NCBI RefSeq assembly: GCF_019104765.1
Contig: NZ_JAHRXJ010000010.1
Span: forward strand, 1 to 64,000
DNA: 64,000 nt
DNA from: Synechococcus sp. HK05
GTDB taxonomy: Bacteria; Cyanobacteriota; Cyanobacteriia; PCC-6307; Cyanobiaceae
Direction of reading: 5' to 3'
Numbering within the stretch: the first letter of the stretch is position 1; every line of letters starts with the position of its first letter. The translations under genes were made by a program, and so were the position numbers. Under the pieces are notes generated by a model. The model had not been told where the DNA came from. It was given only the letters and a program-made list of their open reading frames with translations, and did not search any database. Of the stretch, positions 8,302 through 15,965 are shown piece by piece.

Positions 8302-9096
8302 ATGACCCCGGACGACTTGCGCTGCCAGATCCAGACGTTGCAGCAGACGATTGAGCACCTTCTGGAGGGCTGGACTCTGGTGGTTTGCTCCAGTCATCAA
8401 CGCTTTGTGGACACCGCAGCGTTGCTCTTACCGGCGTTGCGGTTCACCTCCCATTCCACAGCCGAATGCTTGGCGTTGGCCCTGCCCAGCGACGGCAAGT
8501 TGCTGGTGCTCTGTGATGACGACGGCGCCGATGGCGGGGCCGTGGAATTGATCGCACAAATGCGCGAGCGCCATGGTGCAGAACGCTGTCGCTTTCTCCT
8601 CTGCCTCGACGCAGACGTCGCCGCCTCACGCCTGGTGCACCTCTGGCGTCTGCGCCCCGATGGCCTCAGCTGCCGTGAGCGCTGCGGCAGTGGCCGCCTC
8701 TTGCAGTGCATTGCCGTTCTCCTGCGCAACGGCCGCTACGAAGACCCTCACCTCTCCGATCGCCTGCGGCAGCTGTTTGCTGATGTCACGCCCGCCAGTG
8801 AAGGCGTCGGGCTGACCCTCAAAGAGGAGCGCATCGTGCGGATGGTGGCGGGCGGCCGCAGTAGCCGCGAGATCGGCGCACAACTGGTGATGCGGGCTGA
8901 TTCGGTGCGCAAGGTGTTCTGCGACCTCTACGACAAAACAGGCGCCTCCGGTAGAAGCGCCTTGCTGATCTGGGGCCTGGAGCATGGGGTGCTCAAGCAG
9001 CAAGATCTCGCCTCTCAGCTGCGCACGCCACGGCCGAAAGGGAGAGCCGCCGCGGGAGGTGGCAGCAAGCGCCAGAGCCGGGCAACACATCGCTGA
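8302..9096 (+). CDS. LuxR-type response-regulator-like transcription factor
   Basis: A 264-residue predicted regulator. Residues about 20-110 look like a receiver-type fold (LVVCSSHQRFVDTAAL, LLVLCDDDGADGG), but the canonical phosphorylation Asp context is not clear. Residues about 185-245 form a LuxR/NarL helix-turn-helix (LTLKEERIVRMVAGGRSSRE, IGAQLVMRADSVRKVFCDLY). A basic Gly/Arg-rich tail follows. The ATG at 8302 gives the natural start. The 3' end overlaps the opposite-strand gene at 8993-9448. It probably regulates element genes. Confidence 0.7.
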   Translation: MTPDDLRCQIQTLQQTIEHLLEGWTLVVCSSHQRFVDTAALLLPALRFTSHSTAECLALALPSDGKLLVLCDDDGADGGAVELIAQMRERHGAERCRFLLCLDADVAASRLVHLWRLRPDGLSCRERCGSGRLLQCIAVLLRNGRYEDPHLSDRLRQLFADVTPASEGVGLTLKEERIVRMVAGGRSSREIGAQLVMRADSVRKVFCDLYDKTGASGRSALLIWGLEHGVLKQQDLASQLRTPRPKGRAAAGGGSKRQSRATHR

Positions 9097-9448
9097 GTCG
9101 TTCAGCCGCAAGCAGGGCATCGAGCTCGATGATTTGCACTGCCTCACGCTGACGGGGCAACCAACCGGCGAGCAGGCCGCGATCACCAAGGGGCAGCGGC
9201 TTGGGGAGATCGAGCCGTTGGCCGAGGAACGGCAACCAGCGCTCGAGGCCATCGGCCTCACGCCAGGGCTCAAAGCTGGCCACCTCCACCAGCTGCTTGA
9301 GCGTGGTTTCGCCGTAGCTGAGCGAGGTGAGATACATCACGTCCTTGAGTTGCTCGGCCTCAAGGGGAAGCGGCATCCAGAAGCCGCGATCGGCGGCGTT
9401 CTCCAGGGCATCGCGGTGGTGGTGGGTGAGCAGAACCTTTGTGGTCAT
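8993..9448 (-). CDS. Hypothetical protein, convergent with the LuxR-type gene
   Basis: A 151-residue frame starting MTTKVLLTHHHRDALENAAD, with a composed N-terminal half (FWMPLPLEAEQLKDVMYLTS) that reads like a real protein. The last about 35 residues overlap the LuxR-type gene antisense and are Arg/Ala/Cys-rich, so the natural stop may have been lost. No family is recognised. Phased TGTGGG repeats lie upstream at 9504-9572 and may control it. Confidence 0.5.
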   Translation of the reverse strand: MTTKVLLTHHHRDALENAADRGFWMPLPLEAEQLKDVMYLTSLSYGETTLKQLVEVASFEPWREADGLERWLPFLGQRLDLPKPLPLGDRGLLAGWLPRQREAVQIIELDALLAAERLSDVLPGSGACCHLPRRLSLSAVACAAERRDLAA

Positions 9449-9503
9449 GGCAGCGAGGAATCACTGCACCGGTTCTGGCTTTGAGGCCGCGGTTTGCACC
9501 GCC

Positions 9504-9572
9504 CACAGCTGTGGGCTCACCTACCCCACAGGTGTGGGATCAGCGCGTCACAGATGTGGGATGAGTGTGGGC
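9504..9572 (+). promoter_or_regulatory. Phased TGTGGG repeats, possible operators
   Basis: Four TGTGGG motifs begin at 9510, 9533, 9555 and 9566. The spacing is 23, 22 and 11 bp, so all lie on one face of the helix. The first three sit in a longer unit (CACAG-N-TGTGGG-N-TCA). They are upstream of the minus-strand gene starting at 9448. The rest of 9449-9743 holds nothing convincing except a GC-rich hairpin near 9698-9712. Confidence 0.4.
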
Positions 9573-9743
9573 GATCAGTTGGCGACATCAAGTCGCGATG
9601 GGCGATTTCACGGAACGGGGTGTGGCTCAAGCGCGCCATTCCCTCAGCCTTTCTTCCAGTGCCACACCCTCCAGCGAAGCCCCAATCCCACCCAAAAGGG
9701 GGCCACGCCCCCCTCGGAACCCTTGGGGAGTTGCGAGCTGTTC

Positions 9744-9962
9744 ATGCCTGTTGTGTTGCGCGGGGCCGCCATCGGCGGCGTGTTGGCTCTGGTGGTGCAG
9801 GTGTGCGGGCCCACACCGCTCGGGGCAGTGGTGCGTGGGACGTTGATGCAACCGATTCAGGCCAGCCAATCGACTGCAGTGACAGAAATCCAGACGGACC
9901 TCCATAGCCTCCAGTCCCTGCCATTTTCTCCATGCCACGACGCTGTCTGCGCCGGCCGATGA
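9744..9962 (+). CDS. Small one-helix protein coupled to a sigma-like gene
   Basis: A 72-residue product with an N-terminal hydrophobic segment (GAAIGGVLALVVQVCG), a predicted signal anchor or lipoprotein-like helix, and a hydrophilic tail. Its TGA overlaps the ATG of the sigma-like gene (ATGA), so the two are translationally coupled. That position is often taken by anti-sigma factors, but nothing in the tail identifies one. No family recognised. Confidence 0.45.
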   Translation: MPVVLRGAAIGGVLALVVQVCGPTPLGAVVRGTLMQPIQASQSTAVTEIQTDLHSLQSLPFSPCHDAVCAGR

Positions 9963-10372
9963 CCAGTGAACAGCGAGCCTTTGCCTGTCAACATCTGGGC
10001 CTGGCGCATCAACAGGCGCACCGCTTTGCTCGACGCTGGTCGATGTCGGTTGATGACCTGCTCGGCCCTGCTTATGAGGGTCTGTGCAAGGGCGCAATCG
10101 GCTTTGATCCAGAGCTTGGGCATCGCCCATCCAGCTATCTCGTCCCCAAGGTGAAGGGCGAGTTGCTGCATTACATGCGCGACACCGGTTTTTCGTTGCG
10201 CATCAGCCACCGGCTGCGGGAGCTGTGGATCAAGGCCCGTCGATCGGTGGCTCAGGGCCTCAGTGATCAGCAGATCGCCGATCAGCTCCAGGTGCCGCTT
10301 GAGCGTTGGCTGGAGTGCCGCCGCGCCTGCGGACAACGTCCAATTCCGCTGCATGAACTCCAGCGCGATTGA
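9959..10372 (+). CDS. Short sigma-70-like protein
   Basis: A 137-residue protein resembling sigma-70 region 2 (HLGLAHQQAHRFARRWSMSV, DDLLGPAYEGLCKGAIGFDP) and part of region 3 (LSDQQIADQLQVPLERWLEC). Region 4, which binds the -35 element, is missing. The second sigma-like gene of the element, it overlaps the upstream small membrane protein gene by four bases. It could act as a partial sigma factor, or as a regulator derived from one. Confidence 0.6.
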   Translation: MTSEQRAFACQHLGLAHQQAHRFARRWSMSVDDLLGPAYEGLCKGAIGFDPELGHRPSSYLVPKVKGELLHYMRDTGFSLRISHRLRELWIKARRSVAQGLSDQQIADQLQVPLERWLECRRACGQRPIPLHELQRD

Positions 10373-10437
10373 GCTGCAAGGCATTCAGCCGGTTTTTACA
10401 GACGTCCCCCATAGCCTCTCGTTAGTCGCCCTTGCTT

Positions 10438-11610
10438 ATGGGTTCAGCCAAACACCGCCACCAACCATCCCGTCATCTCCCTGGCAGTGGACATCAACCG
10501 GTTACAAATAACGAACAAGACCGCGAACTGCTGCGGTTCAACGTGCGTCTGGCCAAGGCCCGTCAGGCCCAGGCCGACACCAACCGGATCGAACGCAAGG
10601 CCTTTCGCGAGCACGCCCGCGTGGAAAACGCCGTGGCTGCCTACACCCGCGAACTGTGTTCTCTCCTGGATGAGCGGGGATTCACTCAGGGCGTCCAGCT
10701 CTCCCGCATCCCGGAGGGCGGTGAGTCCGTGTTGATCGTGCAGCTCAGTGACTTGCACTTCAACGAGCGCGTTGAACTCCCCTCCAACCGCTACGACTTC
10801 ACCGTCGCGGCGCAGCGCCTGGCCAAGCTGGCTCAGCGTGTAAAGCAGCTGGGCAAGAGCTACGGCGCCCGCAAGGTGGTCGTTGCCTGTTTGGGGGATT
10901 TCCTCAACAGCGATCGCCGTCTCGACGAGTTGCTCAGCAACAGCACCAACCGCTCCAAGGCCACACTCCTGGCGGCGGACATCCTGCGGGCGTTTCTGCT
11001 CGATCTACGCGAGCAGTTCCAGGTCGAGGTGTACGGAATCACCGGCAATGAAAGCCGCGTGAACAAAGAGCTCGGCTGGAGCGATGAACTCGCCACCGAC
11101 AGCTACGACCTGATGATCTACGAGATCCTCAAGCGCGGCTTTGCCGGCACCGATGGCATCGCCTTCTGCGGCTTCCGGGCGAATGAGCTGTTGTTTGAGG
11201 TAATGGGGCGGACGTTCCTGTGCCTGCACGGCCACCAGATCGGCGCGAACGTGCAGAAGTCCGTGCAGGAAATCGCCGGCAAGTACGCCGCCCAAGGCAT
11301 CACAGTGGACTACACGCTGTTCGGCCACCTGCACGCCAGCGCCATCGGCGACTACCACGCGCGCAATGCCTCGCTGGTGGGCAGCAACGCGTACTCCGAG
11401 GCGGGACTGAACTTCTGCAGCAAGGCCGCCCAGAACGTCCACATCGTGACCGGTGCGAAAGGCACGGGCGCCATTGATGGCGTGAAGGTCGACCTGCAGG
11501 ACGTGACCGGCATCGAGCCCTATCCCTTTGCCGCCGAATGGGAGGCCTACTGCCCCAAGAGCGAGCGCAAACTCCACACCCCTTCTGTCGTTTATCAGGT
11601 TGTCGTCTGA
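10438..11610 (+). CDS. Phage-like metallophosphoesterase
   Basis: A 390-residue calcineurin-like phosphoesterase, probably a nuclease or phosphodiesterase. Metal-binding motifs appear in order: QLSDLHFNE (D-x-H), CLGDFLNSDR (GD), ITGNESR (normally GNH), CLHGHQIG and LFGHLHAS. The His-to-Glu change in the third motif recurs in phage-encoded members. A basic coiled N-terminal region (about residues 25-75) precedes the domain. The ATG at 10438 is chosen. The stop overlaps the next start by one base. A role in DNA processing is inferred from the family and context only. Confidence 0.7.
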   Translation: MGSAKHRHQPSRHLPGSGHQPVTNNEQDRELLRFNVRLAKARQAQADTNRIERKAFREHARVENAVAAYTRELCSLLDERGFTQGVQLSRIPEGGESVLIVQLSDLHFNERVELPSNRYDFTVAAQRLAKLAQRVKQLGKSYGARKVVVACLGDFLNSDRRLDELLSNSTNRSKATLLAADILRAFLLDLREQFQVEVYGITGNESRVNKELGWSDELATDSYDLMIYEILKRGFAGTDGIAFCGFRANELLFEVMGRTFLCLHGHQIGANVQKSVQEIAGKYAAQGITVDYTLFGHLHASAIGDYHARNASLVGSNAYSEAGLNFCSKAAQNVHIVTGAKGTGAIDGVKVDLQDVTGIEPYPFAAEWEAYCPKSERKLHTPSVVYQVVV

Positions 11611-11975
11611 TGTGCATCTCCACTTCCAGCTGCAGCGCCAAGCAGAGCGCTGAGATCCAAGCCGCCCTGCTCCAGGCGATCACCGGCCTCTCCCAACTGG
11701 TGAGCCAACTGGCAAGCCAGTTCCCCATCAGCCAAGCCGCCATTCCGGCAGCAGAGCCCTGGATGGAGGAGCAGGGCACCACTGGAGAGGAAACCCGTTC
11801 ACCACGCTGCGTTCCCAACCTCAGCCCCCTGTGGGATGAGCTCTCCGTTGTGGAACTGCGCTCACTGCTGCGCAGCTACCCGATCGATCGCACCTCCCTG
11901 CCCGCCGCGATCGAGCGCCTGCGCCGGTCCGAACTCATCGAAGCCCTCAACCAGATCCAGGCAATGACCATGTGA
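11610..11975 (+). CDS. Hypothetical protein with N-terminal Cys/Ser-rich segment
   Basis: A 121-residue product coupled to the metallophosphoesterase through a TGATG junction. The N-terminal half has an amphipathic helix (QAALLQAITGLSQLVSQLAS). The C-terminal half reads as a compact helical domain (DELSVVELRSLLRSYPIDRT), similar in feel to SAP/Rho-N-like DNA-binding helices; that comparison is tentative. No family is assigned. Confidence 0.5.
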   Translation: MCISTSSCSAKQSAEIQAALLQAITGLSQLVSQLASQFPISQAAIPAAEPWMEEQGTTGEETRSPRCVPNLSPLWDELSVVELRSLLRSYPIDRTSLPAAIERLRRSELIEALNQIQAMTM

Positions 11976-12026
11976 GGCGCCCTTGCGATTCAGATCCCAC
12001 CCACTCCACACACAACTGCGACGCGT

Positions 12027-12503
12027 ATGACCACAACCCTCACCACCACCAATCCCACCGCCCTTGGCGAACCCACCCCTGGATCACCAGAAGCCCTGCT
12101 GCTTCTGGCGAATGCCGGAGTTCTCCCAGCCAGCTCAGGCACAGAGGATCCGCGTTTCACCGCTGACGCCATCACCACCTGCGTCTCTCGGCTGCTCGAG
12201 GTGAAGCAACAGCAGGAGCTCCTCGCCAGCGAGCAGAAAGAACTGAACGAACAGCTGCGTCTGGCGCACCTACGCGGCGATCTGCTCACACTCCTGCCCG
12301 CCGGCAAAGACGGGAATGGTTATCAGATCACCCCCGACCTGGTGCTCAACCGGCGCCCCGGCCGCAAGCAGTGGAGCTATTCGATCGACTGCAAAGAGAT
12401 CGAGTGCCAGCTCAAGGCACGCCAGAGCTACGAGCAGCAGAGCGGCCTAGCCAGCTACTCCGTGGGGGCTGCGTTCTGGGAGGTGCGGGCTGGGAAGGGC
12501 TGA
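12027..12503 (+). CDS. Hypothetical phage-like protein with coiled coil
   Basis: A 158-residue protein with a Thr/Pro-rich N-terminus, a predicted coiled coil (LLEVKQQQELLASEQKELNE) and a C-terminal part (QWSYSIDCKEIECQLKARQS, FWEVR) resembling unannotated proteins of cyanophages and satellites. It lies 51 bp after the preceding gene in the same direction and before a terminator at 12533-12560. Function unknown. Confidence 0.55.
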   Translation: MTTTLTTTNPTALGEPTPGSPEALLLLANAGVLPASSGTEDPRFTADAITTCVSRLLEVKQQQELLASEQKELNEQLRLAHLRGDLLTLLPAGKDGNGYQITPDLVLNRRPGRKQWSYSIDCKEIECQLKARQSYEQQSGLASYSVGAAFWEVRAGKG

Positions 12504-12532
12504 CGCGCCACAACACGGATCACGCGATCAAG

Positions 12533-12560
12533 AGCCCTGGGTCATGGCCCGGGGCTTTTT
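12533..12560 (+). terminator. Rho-independent terminator
   Basis: Stem AGCCCTGGG / CCCGGGGCT with one T-G wobble, loop TCATGG, followed by TTTTT. It closes the metallophosphoesterase operon. Confidence 0.8.
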
Positions 12561-12631
12561 GCTGTGAACCGTCGCCGCACCTCCTCGCCACAGCCAACCG
12601 TCGCTACGACAGAGGCAGCCGTTCACTGGCC

Positions 12632-12793
12632 ATGGGGCTCCTCTACGAACTGATCGTCGACACCGAAGCCGGCACCAGCACCATCCAGATCGAAGCCAAC
12701 AGCAAGGAGGAGGCGCTGGAGAACGGCCAAGAGCTCTACCCCGGCTGCCGCCTGGCCTTGGTGAACCCCGAACCGGGGGAGCAGAACGGCTGA
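12632..12793 (+). CDS. Small acidic hypothetical protein
   Basis: A 53-residue acidic protein (MGLLYELIVDTEAGTSTIQI, then NSKEEALENGQELYPGCRL) with alternating strand-helix character. It has a good ATG, and its base composition matches its neighbours. It may be a small regulatory or anti-host protein of the element, but nothing identifies it. Confidence 0.4.
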   Translation: MGLLYELIVDTEAGTSTIQIEANSKEEALENGQELYPGCRLALVNPEPGEQNG

Positions 12794-12813
12794 GCCCAAC
12801 CAGGCGCGCACAC

Positions 12814-12841
12814 CAAAAACCCCCGAGCAGCGCACGAGGGT
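12814..12841 (-). terminator. Terminator for the minus-strand DUF1651 operon
   Basis: On the minus strand CCCTCG pairs with CGGGGG (one wobble) across a short loop and is followed by TTTTT. The remaining 12842-13216 contains no convincing gene or repeat. Confidence 0.5.
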
Positions 12842-13216
12842 CAAGGGTTAATCAACATTCCAATGGCAAGTGGTGATCGAAGCTGCTGGCGTTGGCACCT
12901 GGGGCCGAACGTTCTAGGTGTGAGCGATTGGTTCTCCTGGGGCACCTGTGGCGGTGCATGCGGAGTGTCGACGGTTCAGACGTCCCTAGTCAGTGTCCGA
13001 ACTGACGACCTGCCCACGGTTGGGTGAAGACTGTTGGAGCAGGGGCCTGCAGTCAGCGTGCTTCTGGCAGGTAGCGGGGTGGCGTGTCGTCCATCCGGGC
13101 GCCTCCTTGGTTGATGGCTGCAGCATCGCCACTCCACGAGGGCTTGTGCAATCGGGATTTACACGCATTGCCTTGGCCGCCAAGGGCGACGAGATTGGTT
13201 GGTTTGGCGCGGCCTC

Positions 13217-13513
13217 TCAGCGCAGAAACACCATCCGCGGTGGTTGCGGCGGCTGCCACTGCGGCGCACATGGTGCCCAGCCCTCAGCGCGGCGTTGACG
13301 CCACAGCTCCAGGGCCTGCTCACGGCTGAGCTGTTGACGCCGCTTGAGAAGTGGCGCTTCCTGATCAGTCAGCCATTCCCCACTGGTCACCTCCAGCTCC
13401 TGCTGCCACTGGTCCCAAATCACCGGCTTGAAGTGCAACACCCGCTGGCCGTCGCTCAGCCAGCCCTCGGCCGGACAGGCCGGGATCTTGGTTTTGCGCT
13501 GACTGACGTGCAC
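13217..13513 (-). CDS. DUF1651 protein
   Basis: A 98-residue member of DUF1651, a family known from marine and freshwater picocyanobacteria. Family features are GWLSDGQRVLHFKPVIWDQW and VTSGEWLTDQEAPLLKRRQQ, then ALELWRQRRAEGW. The GTG start at 13513 gives a typical length; the longer upstream frame overlaps the preceding gene. It lies 17 bp after the Cys-rich gene, so both probably form one transcript under a LexA-type operator at 13833-13846. The biochemical role of DUF1651 is not known to me. Confidence 0.75.
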   Translation of the reverse strand: MHVSQRKTKIPACPAEGWLSDGQRVLHFKPVIWDQWQQELEVTSGEWLTDQEAPLLKRRQQLSREQALELWRQRRAEGWAPCAPQWQPPQPPRMVFLR

Positions 13514-13530
13514 GGACCGCCGCCCCAGCC

Positions 13531-13818
13531 TCAGCCCACCTCCGGTGCCCAACCCCGTTGGCGCACCATGTCGTCCGTCCAGCCCTGGCAGCGGCGAATC
13601 AGGTGCTCGCCCTGGGCAATCAAGCCCTGGTGCAGCTGGCAGGTGAGCACGGGGATGCACTCCGGCCCAGCGTGATGCCTGAACCAGTGGCAGGTCATGC
13701 AGACCTTGCGGCTACGGCTCGGACGCAGCACGCCCAGATCGAGATACGACCAGGCCTCGCAGTCGCCCTGCGCCGCAGGCGTCCCCGAGCGGTTTGCCCT
13801 GGTTCGAGATAGCGCCAT
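13531..13818 (-). CDS. Small Cys/His-rich protein
   Basis: A 95-residue product with a probable metal-binding C-terminal half: CMTCHWFRHHAG, CIPVLTCQLHQGLIAQGEHL and RRCQGW. Several Cys and His residues could bind zinc. Similar short proteins occur in picocyanobacteria, sometimes under doubtful annotations such as galactose oxidase; at this size it is not an oxidase. A LexA-type operator sits 15 bp upstream of the ATG, so it is probably induced by DNA damage. Confidence 0.6.
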   Translation of the reverse strand: MALSRTRANRSGTPAAQGDCEAWSYLDLGVLRPSRSRKVCMTCHWFRHHAGPECIPVLTCQLHQGLIAQGEHLIRRCQGWTDDMVRQRGWAPEVG

Positions 13819-13832
13819 CACACTCCTTCATG

Positions 13833-13846
13833 CGTACACCAGTACT
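13833..13846 (-). promoter_or_regulatory. LexA-type SOS operator
   Basis: The minus strand reads AGTACTGGTGTACG, matching the published cyanobacterial LexA consensus RGTAC-N3-DGTWCB. It lies between the divergent genes starting at 13818 (minus) and 13897 (plus) and could control both. Confidence 0.6.
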
Positions 13847-13896
13847 AGCAGCGATGGAGTGACGTCGGAACCCTTCAGGGCCTCACGCGATTCCTT

Positions 13897-14262
13897 TTGC
13901 TCGCCTTCTTCCGTTTCTGTCTGCCCTTTCTGCCCTCCCTGCTGCCAATAGTCAGCTGGTTCAGGCCCGCTGCCGCCTCAGCTTCTTCCGCGGCGCTGAC
14001 CTGTCCAACCGCCGAGCTCCCTCCTTACCAGCAAGACCATGCCCTCGCGGCCTTTGAGCAGGGCGACTGGTTGGCGGAGCTCGAACTCCTCCAGCTCGCC
14101 AACGCTCTGCAGCGCACCGCCATCACCCGCGGTGGTTACGACGGCCGCTCCTTTGATCTGATGTTTGCCATCGCCGACGTGCTCGAGAGCGATCACGGCT
14201 GGAGCTTTGAGCAATCCGATGCCTGGCTTGAGCGCATGGGGCTCTGGGAGGAGGAGTTCTGA
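13897..14262 (+). CDS. Hypothetical protein with hydrophobic N-terminus
   Basis: A 121-residue frame with a hydrophobic N-terminal segment (FFRFCLPFLPSLLPIVSWF), followed by a helical acidic domain (YQQDHALAAFEQGDWLAELE, then SDAWLERMGLWEEEF). The only start in range is TTG at 13897, so the start is uncertain and the mature part could begin later. It is convergent with the integrase gene, five bases apart. Unknown function. Confidence 0.45.
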   Translation: MLAFFRFCLPFLPSLLPIVSWFRPAAASASSAALTCPTAELPPYQQDHALAAFEQGDWLAELELLQLANALQRTAITRGGYDGRSFDLMFAIADVLESDHGWSFEQSDAWLERMGLWEEEF

Positions 14263-14266
14263 TTTC

Positions 14267-15487
14267 TCAGAGCGCGGCACTGGCACGAGCAAAAGCGGCC
14301 GCTGTATTGCTCGCCGAAGCCCACGGGTAACTGCGCAAATGAACCTCAAGCGAATGGCCCATGCTGTGGGCCATCGCGCCTGCATCAATCCCGCGGCGGT
14401 GGCCGCGCAGGCTGTAGGTGTGCCGGAAGCTGTAAGGAACAAGCCTGCGACCTTCCAGGCTTGCGGCGTCACGAACCTGCGCCCAGGCAGACTGGCGATT
14501 CAGGTAGGTCCCGAACGAGTCACCGGCACCGTTGCCGCTTCGGAGCGGAGGAAGCTCGATCTCCCCTTCCTGCCAACGACTCAGAAGCTGCCAGTCGCTC
14601 AGGCCCCCCATGCCATCGAGGGGCAAAGGGAACACCCGACGCGCAGCGGTATCTCCGCCGCCTGATCGTTTCTGGTAGCTGCACCACCAGTAAGCCTCTC
14701 CCGTTGCGCCGTCCATTCGAACCGACAGGTGAAGCAACTCGATCGGTCGCAGCCCGAGTTCCGCCAGCAGCTTCAGGGCATCGCACCAACGCTTGCCAGC
14801 GTCATCAGTGGGCAGGGCCTCCAGGAGATCAAGGATCTGTTGATCTGTGGTGAATGGATCACCCTTTTGGATGCGGTTCACGGTCGCGTCCTTGCGGCCG
14901 ACATGACGCTTCAGATCCGCCGGTGGGAGCCACAGGTCGGGAAAGCGTTCCCGCTGAACGCAGTGGTTCAGGAACTGGGCAAGGGACTGTGCACGGATCT
15001 GGCGCATCCGACTGCCCGGTGCCCAGTCGCGGATGCAGGCATCCAGAAGATCGGCCGGGTTCCCTGGGGGCTTACGCCCGTTGAGGAGCTCAACGGCCAT
15101 CGAAACCACCGGCTCATAGGCGTGGTTCCAGGTGGCCTCCTTGATGTGGTTCCCGTGGTTGCGCTTCTGCTCCTGAAAACCGGCTGCCGCCTGGCACCAG
15201 TTCAGAACGGTGCTCGGCGACTTGCCGTCAGCCAGCTCCGCAGCCGCGCGGAGGGTGTGCCCGTCGCTCCAGTGGACATAGATGTTGCGGATGCGCGTGT
15301 AAGCGTCGCCGCGGGTAGCGCGGTCCCAGGCAAACGGGAGCGTGATGCTCTCCGGGGTCTCGCCACGGCGCCTGACCGTCAGTCGCACCTTTCCATAGTC
15401 TTCACGCACGGTCCAGCCGGTGGCAATTCCGCTCACCTCCTCACGGAAGAGAACCTCCCAGGCCTGTTGCCGTCTGACTTCTGGCAC
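14267..15487 (-). CDS. Tyrosine recombinase (integrase)
   Basis: A 406-residue site-specific recombinase that would integrate and excise the element. Catalytic residues can be read in order: Arg in LLAELGLRPIELLHL, the SFRHTYSLRG box (first His replaced by Ser, Arg and second His kept), MGHSLEVH, and the Tyr in LRSYPWA. A core-binding region precedes (about residues 100-230). The GTG at 15487 is the first start; a later one is possible. It lies about 120 bp from the tRNA-Pro fragment. Confidence 0.85.
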   Translation of the reverse strand: MPEVRRQQAWEVLFREEVSGIATGWTVREDYGKVRLTVRRRGETPESITLPFAWDRATRGDAYTRIRNIYVHWSDGHTLRAAAELADGKSPSTVLNWCQAAAGFQEQKRNHGNHIKEATWNHAYEPVVSMAVELLNGRKPPGNPADLLDACIRDWAPGSRMRQIRAQSLAQFLNHCVQRERFPDLWLPPADLKRHVGRKDATVNRIQKGDPFTTDQQILDLLEALPTDDAGKRWCDALKLLAELGLRPIELLHLSVRMDGATGEAYWWCSYQKRSGGGDTAARRVFPLPLDGMGGLSDWQLLSRWQEGEIELPPLRSGNGAGDSFGTYLNRQSAWAQVRDAASLEGRRLVPYSFRHTYSLRGHRRGIDAGAMAHSMGHSLEVHLRSYPWASASNTAAAFARASAAL

Positions 15488-15605
15488 CGAAGACTTCCGC
15501 TCAAATCCCGCTCAAAACTAGCCAATTCGGGCCAGACAGGCCATGACAGCCTCCGCCAAAACCATTGCAGTGACTGAGATCGCAGTTCTGGACTCAACCC
15601 ACGAT

Positions 15606-15651
15606 CTGCTTTGGGAGCACTAGGTCGCAGGTTCGAATCCTGTCGCCCCGA
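15606..15651 (+). other. tRNA-Pro(TGG) 3' fragment, element attachment site
   Basis: The segment reads as a tRNA 3' half: anticodon loop TTTGGGA, a T-arm GCAGG-TTCGAAT-CCTGT and acceptor 3' strand CGCCCCG plus A. No matching 5' acceptor strand (CGGGGCG) occurs upstream, and the anticodon stem is partly mismatched. It is therefore a duplicated 3' end and not a working tRNA. This is the normal product of integration into a tRNA gene. Confidence 0.8.
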
Positions 15652-15833
15652 TTGACTTCTCACAGACCGAGCACCACCCCTCCGTGCAGATTTCGTGCAG
15701 CCCCCTCCAGTGGGGCAGCTCGATTTGCACGGGAGTTCCCTGCATTGGCTTGCGTAGCCCTGCAGTAGCCGTGGGGTTCTAGCAGCGAAGTCTGGAGCCC
15801 CGACCTCACGACCCGACCCGACCAACGGCGACC

Positions 15834-15965
15834 TCACGCCACGGGTGACGAATCCACCAGCGTCACGGAGAAGGAGCGGTGGCGCAGATCACGGCCGAGT
15901 TAGTAGAGGGCGTCGCAGATGTGGCGCCAATCGCCTGAGGTCAGCTCAGGTTGCGGCTGTGTCAT
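15834..15965 (-). pseudogene. Small ORF broken by an in-frame stop
   Basis: From an ATG at 15965 the minus strand reads MTQPQPELTSGDWRHICDAL followed by Y, a TAA stop, and then LGRDLRHRSFSVTLVDS in the same frame to a TGA at 15834. A single C-to-T change of a CAA codon would explain the stop. It resembles short picocyanobacterial hypothetical proteins. The rest of 15652-16041 shows nothing clear. Confidence 0.35.

Larger units (their letters stand above)
1..15651. mobile_element. Integrative element at tRNA-Pro, left end outside window
   Basis: A tyrosine recombinase gene ends the element on the right, next to a truncated tRNA-Pro 3' end at 15606-15651. Between the window start and that site lie a replication operon, an iteron array, a toxin-antitoxin cassette, two sigma-like factors, a LuxR-type regulator, a phage-like metallophosphoesterase and many unknown small genes, with no housekeeping gene. 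This fits an integrative, self-replicating element (phage satellite, tycheposon or integrated plasmid). No capsid, tail, terminase or conjugation gene is visible. The left boundary and the intact tRNA are not in the window, so the true size is unknown. Confidence 0.75.

Noticed and set aside
9698-9712. GC hairpin as terminator
   Set aside because: The stem is short and no gene ends next to it on the strand where a T-run would follow.
15433-15837. Minus-strand frame containing SGRQDSNLRPSAPKA
   Set aside because: This peptide is a known artefact of translating the antisense of a tRNA 3' end. It overlaps the tRNA-Pro fragment and the integrase start and has no independent support.
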